Source: Algibacter marinivivus | Lineage (GTDB): Bacteria; Bacteroidota; Bacteroidia; Flavobacteriales; Flavobacteriaceae | Length of the DNA stretch: 64,000 nt | Assembly (NCBI RefSeq): GCF_003143755.1 | Contig: NZ_QFRI01000001.1 | Span: 496,001-560,000 of the forward strand | Direction of reading: 5' to 3' | Part shown: positions 44,674 through 53,463 of the stretch, piece after piece | How the letters are laid out: each line of letters starts with the position of its first letter | How positions within the stretch are numbered: position 1 is the first letter of the stretch | The notes under the pieces: model-generated | What the model was told of the DNA's origin: nothing | What the model saw: only the letters and a program-made list of their open reading frames with translations | Databases searched by the model: none | Made by a program: the position numbers and the translations under genes

Positions 44674-47600
44674 TTAAAGTATAACAAGTTTTTCTATTTT
44701 TTCTACTGTTTTATTTAACAAGTTAGAATGTACTTTTAACTTATAAATATAAACTCCTTTTCCTATTTTATCTCCAAAATCATCTCGTCCATCCCAAACT
44801 AAATCTCTAGACAAGGAGCTTGTTGCCTTAATACCTCCAGAAGTTTGTCCATTCAAGGTTCTTACTAATTTCCCTGAAACAGTGAATATCTGTATTGAAA
44901 CGTCTAAAGGTTCTGAACTATTGTGATTAAACCAAAATTCTGTGTAATTAACAAATGGATTAGGGTAATTTAAGACATTATTTATAGCTAAACTTTGATC
45001 TTTATCAAAAACAACAAACTGAATTTCAGATATTGATGAATTATTATAAACATCCCATGCTTTTAAACTTAATGTATGCAACCCAGGTTCTAAATCTCTG
45101 AAAGGGAAACTCACAGTTCCTTTTGTATAATCATCAACGTCTGTTTGATAATAATCATTTAGCACAACTGGATTAGTTTCATCCCCATCAATAATTGCAA
45201 CAATATCATGACCAATTCCACTAGCTGTATTTATACCATTTGCGTCTTCCATTTTAGCTAATAAAGTTGGTGATTCATTAGTAATTCCACCAGTAACAAA
45301 ATTTTCATCATTCATATATAAAGTTATAACTGGACCTGTGTTATCTTCTGGAGCATTTTCATTTAAGCCTCCAATCCTAACAGAGTTTATATTTGCACCT
45401 GCTTGATCTTGAGTTAGAGCTTCGTTTTTTGAATAAAAACTAACTTTACCAAAACCTACTTGAATTCCAATATCTTTTGGCACAACAAAATCAAATTCAA
45501 ATTGACCGTTTTCAACAGAAGCCTGCCCTCTAAATATAATTTCTCCAAGTGTTGTAAAGTCTAACTTTATAACCCCATTACTATCACTAATACCATCATT
45601 AGCTAACGTTTGTCTATTAATAACTTTATCATATATGGTAGTTGACAACGTACCTTTATAATTATTTAAAAGATTTCCTGCCTCATCCGTTACTTCACCT
45701 GCCAACTTAACATAACTTAATGCTTTGAGAGTATCTGTTGCTGTTTCTATTGGTGTGTCATTTATTCTTGTAAGCCTTATATTTGGTTTTGAAAATGCCA
45801 ATTTCATAGCAGGATCTCCAATGTAGAATACCAAATTTTTCTGGCTATTCCCTGATACAGCTGGATCATTTTTTGCTAACCTCAAAGCTTCAGCTGCCGA
45901 AGGATATTCATTATCTCCATAGGTATCATTATCACTATATGAAAATAAATATTGACCTAATTCCCTATTAAAAGTAATTCCGAAATTAACAAAAACTTGT
46001 CTTGTGGTTGTAATTAAACCTACTGCACCAGTATCTTTATTCCAAAATGTAAACTCTCCTGCCGTTTCCCTGAAAGGATTATCAAATCTTGTAAATTCAC
46101 AAGTAACTGTAACAAAACAATTTAGTTTACAGAAATTACGGAAGCCCACAATATCTGGCTTTACTAAAATGCGTTCTTCTGCAAGACCTTCTTCTCCTCC
46201 GTGTCCGAAATAATTAATCACTAATGCACCGTTATCTATTGCGTTAACTATTTCATTAGTAACAATAGGATATCTATTTCCTCCTGCTGAAGATTCTTGT
46301 TGAAAGGCATCAGAATGTATTTTTGTAACATTCAAAAATGGCTTTTCTTGAGAAATCAAATCACCAATATCATTTGTTGTAAATTGTAAATCGCCTTTTA
46401 ATTTGTCATCATTATCATCAGAAATAACCACAACATTATTACGCCAACTACCAAAGGTTTCTTTAATGTAGTAAGATTCAATTTTATCAACCATTTCTTT
46501 ACCTCTTTGAGGCGTATCAGCTAAAATTCTACCTACGGCAATATCTAGCTTATCACTAGAATTCATGGTACCTTCGTTATCATCCATCATACCATAAAAA
46601 TCATCTGAAACAAATGAGGTTGCTAAACTAAAACTGTTATAAGAATACCATGAAGGGACAATATTTGTGTTATTTCTAATCCTATCTTTATAATCATAAG
46701 AGCCATCTCCGAATAAACACAAGTATTTTATTCTATTTTCTGGAGTGCTTGCATTATCGTAAACATACTTTACTAAATTCCTAATAGCTCCAACATCTTG
46801 ATTTCCTGAACTAAACTCATTATATATTTCATCTAAACCAACAACTTTTACATTTATACCATACTGATTTCTGTTGATTTGAGCTAAACGTTCCGCATCT
46901 GAAAACATATTATTTGGTGTCACTATTATATAATCAACATCTTGAAAATTACCTTGTGAATTTTGAAAAATAGTTCCTTTTATATTCTGATTATTAATTA
47001 TTGTTTGTGAATCAAATTTGGGAGTATAATAATCTGAAGAAGAAACCGCAACATAACTTTTTAAAGTACCAAGAACATCAGTAAAACTTAAAGTTGAAGC
47101 TTCATCAGTATTCTCATAGTTTGATACATTATATAAATCTGTTACATTCCAAATTTCTGATAGCTGAGTAGCATTTTCAATATTATATTGAACAGTTCCT
47201 GATGCTGTAGCTACATTATTGTTTTTAAATAAAAATTGCTTATTATCAAAATTCAACTTTCGTGTAGCTTCAATCGCAATAAAATCTAAATACCCTATAG
47301 TACTGGGATTACCTAAGTTATCAAAATCTAAATCTATTGAGATATTTGAAGAGTTAACATCAACATTTCCGAAAAACTCTCTTCCATTAGCCAAACTTGG
47401 CGTGGTAACTCCACCTATAAATAATGAAGAAACCTCAACATTATTTACACTAACTTTCATTTGACTATCACTTCTAGATGCAGTAGCTACAGAAACTCTT
47501 AAAGTTACAGGTTCTGATGTAACCAAATCCGGAAATTCAAATTCAAATTTTTTGGAACTATCTATATCAAATTTATCACCAAACCAGCGCCTACCTAATG

Positions 47601-48555
47601 ATATTAAATTATAGGTGTCAATTTCATGAAATAAATAATCTTGATAAGTATCAACAACCATATCAACAGCACCTTCTGGTTGATTAAAATGCTGTATTCG
47701 CTTACCATTACCAGAGCTTACATTTATATAATAATATGTTTTATCAGTGTAACAATTAATATGTGTTCTACTTTCTTCGTTATATTCTTTAGGGCCTTGA
47801 GCATAAAACAATAAATAATCATTATTATCAAAGCTCCCATCTTCTTCACCAATAAATTTTATAGCATTTTCTGGAACATCATAAGGATATGCTATAGCGT
47901 TTGAATAAGGAATCATTCGTCCTCCATGACCATATAACTTAATGGTTCTAGGGTCTACACTATTAACTTGAACACCTAAACGCTGTAAAAAACTTTTAGA
48001 CAACTTAAAAACTCCAGTTGTATCAACATAAAAACGAAACCACTCTCCAGAATTTAATACTGAATTAGTTATGACTCTTGATCCATTATTCCGTTTTAAT
48101 AATGAAGACCTACTATCTGATCCATTTTTATAATTTATTTGAAAAGAAGTTACTTTTTTATAGTTGCCATTTTCATCCTTTATTATAGGAGACAGTTGAA
48201 AAAATGCATAAGTCTTATTTCGTGAAGTTGAATTTTTTAGGCTATACCTTAATTTAGCTGGTATTTTATTAACATCCAAGTCCTTTAAATCTGTTTTAGA
48301 TACTGTTTGATATAAAACATTTGTGAGAGAAACTGAAGACTCATTTATTACAGTTTTAGATTCCCATTGGTCTACAAACAATATACCTTCATCCAAACTG
48401 TAATTAAAATAAGGTTTATTAAATGCAGGAACTTCCACAGAAAAACTATCTCCAGAAAGCTTTTGAGATTCACCCCAAACTATATTATATTGTTTTTGTT
48501 GTGCAAACACTCCTGCCGAAATAATCAACAGTAAAAATAAAATCTTCTTTTTCAT
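44674..48555 (-). CDS. porU: Type IX secretion sortase PorU
   Basis: 1293 residues. Signal peptide (MKKKILFLLLIISAGVFAQ), then a C25 gingipain-like peptidase domain with catalytic His in NYFGHGGEEG and Cys in FVTVTCEFTRFDNP. The C terminus is an Ig-like and sorting domain (NYPNPFVNYTEFWFNHN). PorU cuts the sorting domain from type IX cargo and attaches the cargo to the surface. Divergent from gldJ, same strand as porV. Confidence 0.97.
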   Translation of the reverse strand: MKKKILFLLLIISAGVFAQQKQYNIVWGESQKLSGDSFSVEVPAFNKPYFNYSLDEGILFVDQWESKTVINESSVSLTNVLYQTVSKTDLKDLDVNKIPAKLRYSLKNSTSRNKTYAFFQLSPIIKDENGNYKKVTSFQINYKNGSDSRSSLLKRNNGSRVITNSVLNSGEWFRFYVDTTGVFKLSKSFLQRLGVQVNSVDPRTIKLYGHGGRMIPYSNAIAYPYDVPENAIKFIGEEDGSFDNNDYLLFYAQGPKEYNEESRTHINCYTDKTYYYINVSSGNGKRIQHFNQPEGAVDMVVDTYQDYLFHEIDTYNLISLGRRWFGDKFDIDSSKKFEFEFPDLVTSEPVTLRVSVATASRSDSQMKVSVNNVEVSSLFIGGVTTPSLANGREFFGNVDVNSSNISIDLDFDNLGNPSTIGYLDFIAIEATRKLNFDNKQFLFKNNNVATASGTVQYNIENATQLSEIWNVTDLYNVSNYENTDEASTLSFTDVLGTLKSYVAVSSSDYYTPKFDSQTIINNQNIKGTIFQNSQGNFQDVDYIIVTPNNMFSDAERLAQINRNQYGINVKVVGLDEIYNEFSSGNQDVGAIRNLVKYVYDNASTPENRIKYLCLFGDGSYDYKDRIRNNTNIVPSWYSYNSFSLATSFVSDDFYGMMDDNEGTMNSSDKLDIAVGRILADTPQRGKEMVDKIESYYIKETFGSWRNNVVVISDDNDDKLKGDLQFTTNDIGDLISQEKPFLNVTKIHSDAFQQESSAGGNRYPIVTNEIVNAIDNGALVINYFGHGGEEGLAEERILVKPDIVGFRNFCKLNCFVTVTCEFTRFDNPFRETAGEFTFWNKDTGAVGLITTTRQVFVNFGITFNRELGQYLFSYSDNDTYGDNEYPSAAEALRLAKNDPAVSGNSQKNLVFYIGDPAMKLAFSKPNIRLTRINDTPIETATDTLKALSYVKLAGEVTDEAGNLLNNYKGTLSTTIYDKVINRQTLANDGISDSNGVIKLDFTTLGEIIFRGQASVENGQFEFDFVVPKDIGIQVGFGKVSFYSKNEALTQDQAGANINSVRIGGLNENAPEDNTGPVITLYMNDENFVTGGITNESPTLLAKMEDANGINTASGIGHDIVAIIDGDETNPVVLNDYYQTDVDDYTKGTVSFPFRDLEPGLHTLSLKAWDVYNNSSISEIQFVVFDKDQSLAINNVLNYPNPFVNYTEFWFNHNSSEPLDVSIQIFTVSGKLVRTLNGQTSGGIKATSSLSRDLVWDGRDDFGDKIGKGVYIYKLKVHSNLLNKTVEKIEKLVIL

Positions 48556-48821
48556 TGGTAAAATAACGTAGTTAACGCATTGTTATTATTAAAAAAACAA
48601 CAATTTTAAAAACAGTTTCAAAAATACAATAATAAATTAGGAAAACACACGTTAATACAACACAAAACTATGGTTTAAAAGGCTAAAATCATCGTTGTAA
48701 TGCATAAAAATAGGACGAAATACACTATTTTTTGGTTAAAATGCAAAAAACAGCTTGCGTTATTGGGTTTAATTCTTATATTGCAGCTCCAAAATTAATT
48801 AGCTTACTTAAAAGTATGGAT

Positions 48822-50507
48822 ATGAAAAAAATAGTAGCATTCAAGGTTTTATTAGTTTTAGCACTAACAGTAGCTTCAACTAGTTGTAAAAAATCTTCGA
48901 GTTCAAAAAATAGCTCCAGAGCTACTGGATGGAACATCAACGACAGAAATGGTGGTTTCCAGTACAATACAGATTTTAAAGAACAAGAAACTGCTCCAGG
49001 TTTAGTTTTTATAGAAGGTGGTACGTTTACAAAAGGACGTGTCCAAGACGATGTTATGCATGATTGGAACAATAGTCCTAATCAACAACATGTACAGTCT
49101 TTTTATATGGATGAAACTGAAGTTACCAATGCTATGTACATGGAGTACTTAGATTGGATCAAGCGTGTTTACCCACCATCAGATGAAAACTTCAGAGCTA
49201 TATATCATGGCGCTTTACCTGATACTTTAGTATGGAGAAACCGTTTAGGTTTTAACGAAGTAATGACAAACAACTACTTACGTCACCCAGGTTACGGTGA
49301 ATACCCTGTAGTTGGAGTTAGCTGGATTCAAGCAGTTGAATTTGCAAATTGGCGTTCAGATCGTGTAAACGAGTTTAACTTAGAAAAAGCAGGATACTTG
49401 AAACGTGATGCTAAATTAACAGACGTAAATTCTGAACAAACTTTTAGTACAGATACTTATATTAATGCACCTACGCTAACTTATGGTGGTAATGAAGAAA
49501 TTATCAACGGAGATGGTCGTAGAAAAAGAAATACTCAAGTTGATGCTGATGGCAATGAAACAGGAATATATGCTACACGTCAAACTGGTATCATCTCACC
49601 AAAATATAGACTACCAACTGAAACAGAATGGGAATATGCTGCTTTAGGTTTAAGCGAATTGAGAAGCTATAATTTATACCGTGGTAGAAAAAAATACCCA
49701 TGGGATGGACAATATACACGTTCTGGTAAACGTAAAATACGTGGAGACCAATTAGCTAATTTTAAACAAGGAAAAGGTGATTACGGTGGTATTGCAGGAT
49801 GGTCTGATGATGGTGCTGATATTACAAACGCTGTAAAATCTTATGACCCTAATGATTTTGGGTTATATGACATGGCTGGTAACGTTGCCGAATGGGTAGC
49901 TGATGTTTACAGACCTATAGTAGATGATGAATTTAACGATTTTAACTACTACCGTGGAAATGTTTATACCAAAAATGCATTAAATGAAGATGGTACCGTA
50001 AAAGTTGTAACATCTGACGATATTGTTTATGACACTTTATCTAATGGTAAGGTAGTTGCAAGAAACTTACCAGGTGAAATTTTACAAGTACCTGTTGATG
50101 AAAACGAAACCTATCTACGTACCAACTTTGATAAAAGCAACCAGATTAACTTTAGAGATGGAGACAAACGTTCTTCGCGTTATTTTGAAAGCTTTAATGA
50201 TGATGAAGAAGTAGAAGGAGAAGAATCTTCAACTAGAAAAATGTACAACTCACCAAAACATAATATTACTAGAGATTCTTTAGGAAATATTGTTAGAGAA
50301 TATGACAAGAGAAATAACAGAACATCTTTAATAAATGATGAAGTAAGAGTTTACAAAGGTGGTTCTTGGAAAGACAGAGAGTACTGGTTAGACCCTGCTC
50401 AAAGACGTTACTTCCCGCAAGATATGGCAACAGACTATATTGGTTTTAGATGTGCAATGTCTAGAGTTGGATCAAAAAGTAAAGGAAAAGGTAAAAAGAA
50501 GAACTAA
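48822..50507 (+). CDS. gldJ: Gliding motility lipoprotein GldJ
   Basis: 561 residues from the ATG at 48822, which gives a proper lipoprotein signal (MKKIVAFKVLLVLALTVAST then SC, Cys22). An upstream ATG at 48732 adds 30 residues before the signal and is rejected. The rest is an FGE-sulfatase-like fold (FIEGGTFTKGR, DETEVTNAMYMEYL, RLPTETEWEYAA, DMAGNVAEWV, FRCAMSR). GldJ is needed for gliding and type IX secretion and stabilises GldK. It is divergent from porU, the conserved order in Flavobacteriaceae. Confidence 0.96.
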   Translation: MKKIVAFKVLLVLALTVASTSCKKSSSSKNSSRATGWNINDRNGGFQYNTDFKEQETAPGLVFIEGGTFTKGRVQDDVMHDWNNSPNQQHVQSFYMDETEVTNAMYMEYLDWIKRVYPPSDENFRAIYHGALPDTLVWRNRLGFNEVMTNNYLRHPGYGEYPVVGVSWIQAVEFANWRSDRVNEFNLEKAGYLKRDAKLTDVNSEQTFSTDTYINAPTLTYGGNEEIINGDGRRKRNTQVDADGNETGIYATRQTGIISPKYRLPTETEWEYAALGLSELRSYNLYRGRKKYPWDGQYTRSGKRKIRGDQLANFKQGKGDYGGIAGWSDDGADITNAVKSYDPNDFGLYDMAGNVAEWVADVYRPIVDDEFNDFNYYRGNVYTKNALNEDGTVKVVTSDDIVYDTLSNGKVVARNLPGEILQVPVDENETYLRTNFDKSNQINFRDGDKRSSRYFESFNDDEEVEGEESSTRKMYNSPKHNITRDSLGNIVREYDKRNNRTSLINDEVRVYKGGSWKDREYWLDPAQRRYFPQDMATDYIGFRCAMSRVGSKSKGKGKKKN

Positions 50508-50530
50508 ATTTAAGGTTCTAAAATATATTA

Positions 50531-50561
50531 AAGGTTCTAACCATGGTTAGAACCTTTTTTT
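50531..50561 (+). terminator. Terminator of gldJ
   Basis: A perfect palindrome (half AAGGTTCTAACCA) runs into a T-tract 24 bp past the stop codon. An extra AAGGTTCTAA half-copy lies at 50512. Confidence 0.85.
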
Positions 50562-50594
50562 ATACTTTTATTTTCATAAAAAAAAATTTAATTT

Positions 50595-51869
50595 TTGAAA
50601 ACAGAAAAGCTCCATAAACTCTTCCTAGAGTGTCATTCAGTATCAACTGATACAAGAAAAATTGTTAAAGATGATATGTTTTTCGCTCTTAAAGGCGAAA
50701 ATTTTAATGGTAATAAATATGCTGAAGTCGCATTAAATAATGGTGCTAAATACGCCATAGTAGATGAAGCTGAATTTAATAATTCTGCTCAAACTATTTT
50801 AGTAGATAACGTTTTAGAAACACTGCAAACATTAGCTACATTTCATAGAGATTATTTAAACAAGCCTATTATTGCTCTTACAGGTAGTAATGGTAAAACA
50901 ACTACGAAAGAATTAATAAATTCTGTCCTATCTGAAAAATATATCACGACTGCTACAATAGGCAACTTAAACAATCACATAGGCGTTCCGTTAACTTTAT
51001 TATCTCTAACAAATGAAACCGAAATTGGCATTGTAGAAATGGGCGCTAATCATCAAAAAGAAATTGAATTTTTATGTAGTGTAGCAAAACCAGATTATGG
51101 ATACATAACAAACTTTGGAAAAGCTCATTTAGAAGGTTTTGGTGGAGTTGAAGGTGTAATTAAAGGAAAAAGCGAAATGTATGATTATTTAATTTTTGAG
51201 AAGAAACACATTTTCGTTAACGCTAATGACCCAATTCAGGTTAAAAAAACAGAAAATGCTAATATATATACTTTTGGAAACCAAATTAACCAATGTGATG
51301 TTACGATTAATTTTATTGAAGCAAAACCTTTTGTTAAATGTTCATTCAATAATATAGAAATTCAAAGTCAACTTATAGGTGATTATAATTTTAACAATAT
51401 TGCTATTGCTATAACAATCGGTAAATATTTTAAAATTGATGATTCTGCTATAAAACGAGCTATAGAAAGTTATATCCCAACAAATAATCGTTCTCAAATT
51501 ATAGAGAAAGCTACAAACAAGATAATTCTTGATGCATATAATGCTAACCCAAGTAGTATGCATGCTGCACTATTAAATTTTGAAAAGCAATCAGGAAAAA
51601 AAACAGCTATTCTTGGCGATATGTTTGAACTTGGTGAAAACGCTAAATTAGAACATCAGAATATTACTGATTTAGCTTTATCTCTTGATATTGATGAAAT
51701 TATTTTAATTGGAGAAAATTTTTATCGAACAAAATCAAATAAGGCTAAACAATTTAAATCTTTCGACTATTTTAAAAATGATTTTGATTTTTCAAAAATA
51801 AATAATAGAACATTATTAATTAAGGGTTCTAGAGGTATGGCATTAGAACGCTTATTAGATTTATTATAA
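50595..51869 (+). CDS. murF: UDP-MurNAc-tripeptide--D-Ala-D-Ala ligase MurF
   Basis: 424 residues. The Mur ligase ATP site is TGSNGKTTTKELI, with EMGANHQKEIEFL and DAYNANPSSM conserved. It adds D-Ala-D-Ala to the peptidoglycan precursor. The start is TTG at 50595 (frame begins LKTEKLHKLFLE); no ATG precedes it in frame. It is followed by a terminator at 51878. Confidence 0.95.
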   Translation: MKTEKLHKLFLECHSVSTDTRKIVKDDMFFALKGENFNGNKYAEVALNNGAKYAIVDEAEFNNSAQTILVDNVLETLQTLATFHRDYLNKPIIALTGSNGKTTTKELINSVLSEKYITTATIGNLNNHIGVPLTLLSLTNETEIGIVEMGANHQKEIEFLCSVAKPDYGYITNFGKAHLEGFGGVEGVIKGKSEMYDYLIFEKKHIFVNANDPIQVKKTENANIYTFGNQINQCDVTINFIEAKPFVKCSFNNIEIQSQLIGDYNFNNIAIAITIGKYFKIDDSAIKRAIESYIPTNNRSQIIEKATNKIILDAYNANPSSMHAALLNFEKQSGKKTAILGDMFELGENAKLEHQNITDLALSLDIDEIILIGENFYRTKSNKAKQFKSFDYFKNDFDFSKINNRTLLIKGSRGMALERLLDLL

Positions 51870-51877
51870 TAAACAAA

Positions 51878-51909
51878 AAAAGTGTCAGTTTAAATTAAAC
51901 CAACACTTT
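51878..51909 (+). terminator. Terminator of murF
   Basis: AAAGTGT and ACACTTT form the outer stem, GTTTAA and TTAAAC the inner, with two small mismatches, 8 bp after the stop codon. Confidence 0.75.
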
Positions 51910-52005
51910 ATTTAATATAATTCTCCCTAAGAACTAATTAATAGCACTGTAAAGATGCACAATAAATTCCATTAACGCAATACTCAAATTGAGTATTTAA
52001 ACATT

Positions 52006-52776
52006 TTAAATGAGATTTTTGTTTATTTTCAGCATTCCTATAAGTTCTCCTGTAGAAGATATATTTAGTTTCTTAAGTATATTTCTTCTATGCGTATCAA
52101 CAGTATTTGCTGCTATATTAAGTTTTTCAGCAATTTCTTTACTAGAATAATTCAAAACTAATAGTCTTATAACATCTCGTTCTCTATTACTTATACCTGT
52201 TGACAGTAATTTTTGTGAAAAGTTATTAAAATAAACAGTTTCGTATTCATTCTTTTTATTCAATAACTTAGCTGAAGCGCATATTTGCATCTCAACATTT
52301 GTAGAAAGTACCGTGTAGTGTGCTAAACCTATAATGGGTTTATTCTCACTATCAAACTCTAAAGGTGTTGTATTCTGAACTATATTAACGTAGTTTCCCT
52401 TGCCGTCTTTAAGCCTATAATTCCAAGTATAGCTCATAAGACTCCTATCTGAAACAGAAATCTCCGTTAGTGTAAAATTCATGAGTTCATTTAACGCCTT
52501 TAACCATATATCCAAATCATCTGGATGCATTCTACTCCATAAGTAACGCATCCCTTTTATATCTAATTCATTACGATCTATACCAAGACAGGCACTCATG
52601 TTTTTACTGATATATTCAAAAGATAGATTTTGCGTGTTTGTTATACAGAAAAATGTAGAACTATAAGGTAAATAAGTATCTAGCTCTATTATTTTTTCGA
52701 TATGTTTTTTGAGTGATGGATTGTCGTGAGATTTAAATATTTCTTTGTAAGTATCTTTAATGCGACTTTTATCCAT
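52006..52776 (-). CDS. PAS-LuxR transcriptional regulator
   Basis: 256 residues. A PAS-like domain (about 35-155, FEYISKNMSACLGIDRNELDIKG and YTWNYRLKDGKGNYVN) is followed by a LuxR HTH (190-250: ISNRERDVIRLLVLNYSSKE, IAANTVDTHRRNILKKL). No receiver domain, so it probably senses a small ligand or redox state directly. It stands alone between murF and the tRNA region. The target genes cannot be read from the sequence. Confidence 0.88.
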   Translation of the reverse strand: MDKSRIKDTYKEIFKSHDNPSLKKHIEKIIELDTYLPYSSTFFCITNTQNLSFEYISKNMSACLGIDRNELDIKGMRYLWSRMHPDDLDIWLKALNELMNFTLTEISVSDRSLMSYTWNYRLKDGKGNYVNIVQNTTPLEFDSENKPIIGLAHYTVLSTNVEMQICASAKLLNKKNEYETVYFNNFSQKLLSTGISNRERDVIRLLVLNYSSKEIAEKLNIAANTVDTHRRNILKKLNISSTGELIGMLKINKNLI

Positions 52777-52841
52777 GTACGAGAGATTTCTTTAAAAATA
52801 GAAAAAAAATCTGAATAGTATGTTTAGTTATTGAGTATAAA

Positions 52842-52870
52842 AAAATCCTAAAGTAAAACTTTAGGATTTT
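52842..52870 (-). terminator. Terminator after tRNA remnant 1
   Basis: AAAATCCTAAAG and CTTTAGGATTTT form a perfect 12 bp stem with a TAAAA loop. It is a diverged copy of the terminator after the intact tRNA-Val (53208-53238). Confidence 0.8.
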
Positions 52871-52873
52871 TTG

Positions 52874-52940
52874 TGGGCGCGAAGGGATTCGAACCCCTGA
52901 CCCTCCCGATGAAAATCGGGATGCTCTAACCTGAGCTATC
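52874..52940 (-). pseudogene. tRNA remnant fused to the end of the GIY-YIG gene
   Basis: On the minus strand the 3' half is identical to the intact tRNA-Val nearby (GGGTCAGGGGTTCGAATCCC, then TTCGCGCCCA). The D-arm is short (GCTCAGGTTAGAGC), the anticodon arm is the palindrome TCCCGATTTTCATCGGGA (minus strand) with a loop of abnormal size, and the 5' acceptor strand is replaced by unrelated sequence. It cannot fold a proper acceptor stem. The GIY-YIG stop codon falls inside its D-arm. Confidence 0.8.
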
Positions 52941-53186
52941 AGATTTTTCAATGAGACTTTCAATCATCTTTCTACTTTTCCATTTTTTTATCTGAAATTC
53001 TCGCCTTATTGATTCACTTTTAGAATCATACGTCTCTGTATATTTTAAAACCCAATCTTTTGCTTTTCCTGTAAAGCCTTTATGGCTTTGCAAATGCTTA
53101 TCTAACCTAATATTTACATCCTCAGAAGAACCTACATAATATTTATTTAGCTTTGAAGAATAAAGAATGTAAACATAGTAAGACAT
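52926..53186 (-). CDS. GIY-YIG domain nuclease
   Basis: 86 residues, a single complete GIY-YIG domain: YVYILYSS and YYVGSS at the start, catalytic Arg in NIRLDKHL, and Glu in RREFQIKKWKS. This resembles the YhbQ/UPF0213-type small nucleases common in Bacteroidota. The last seven residues (EKSDSSG) and stop come from the D-arm region of a tRNA remnant. It lies between an intact tRNA-Val and this remnant, which fits a mobile or homing ORF that targets tRNA genes; mobility is inferred. Confidence 0.82.
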   Translation of the reverse strand: MSYYVYILYSSKLNKYYVGSSEDVNIRLDKHLQSHKGFTGKAKDWVLKYTETYDSKSESIRREFQIKKWKSRKMIESLIEKSDSSG

Positions 53187-53207
53187 TACTGAAATAGGTT
53201 TAAATAA

Positions 53208-53238
53208 AAAATCCCAAAGTAAAAAACTTTGGGATTTT
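53208..53238 (-). terminator. Terminator after tRNA-Val
   Basis: AAAATCCCAAAG and CTTTGGGATTTT form a perfect stem. It is followed (on the plus strand) by the same GTGGGCGCGAAGGGATTC word found after the other copy at 52873. Confidence 0.8.
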
Positions 53239-53241
53239 CTG

Positions 53242-53316
53242 TGGGCGCGAAGGGATTCGAACCCCTGACCCCTTGGGTGTAAACCAAGTGCTCTGAACCA
53301 ACTGAGCTACGCGCCC
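53242..53316 (-). tRNA. tRNA-Val (anticodon TAC)
   Basis: 75 nt with all arms intact: acceptor GGGCGCG/CGCGCCC, D-arm GCTC/GAGC, anticodon stem CTTGG/CCAAG with loop TTTACAC (anticodon TAC), T-arm AGGGG-TTCGAAT-CCCTT and discriminator A. The CCA is not encoded. Confidence 0.96.
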
Positions 53317-53327
53317 GAATATTTTTT

Positions 53328-53402
53328 AAAAGGATTCGATACCTTTTTTGACCCTCCCGATAGTAAATCGGGATGCTCAGAACTAACCGAGCTTGATGCC
53401 CT
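53328..53402 (-). pseudogene. Second decayed tRNA copy upstream of tRNA-Val
   Basis: On the minus strand: GGGCATCA, a D-arm AGCTCGGTTAGTTCTGAGC, an anticodon arm that is again the TCCCGAT...ATCGGGA palindrome (loop containing TTTACT), then a disturbed T-arm (AAAAGG-TATCGAAT-CCTTTT). The acceptor strands do not pair. It ends 12 bp before the intact tRNA-Val gene. Confidence 0.75.
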
Positions 53403-53463
53403 CTAAATTGGACTGCAAATATAACCTAGTTTTTAATATTGCAAAAACTTTTTCAATAAAAAT

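Noticed and set aside
48732-48821. Longer start for GldJ
   Set aside because: It places 30 residues ahead of a lipoprotein signal, which would spoil export.
52874-52940. Functional tRNA-Glu (TTC-like anticodon loop)
   Set aside because: The anticodon loop has the wrong size, the D-arm is shortened and the 5' acceptor strand is missing.
52769-52963. 64-residue minus-strand ORF across the tRNA remnant
   Set aside because: It simply translates the tRNA remnant and terminator in another frame; no conserved protein signal.
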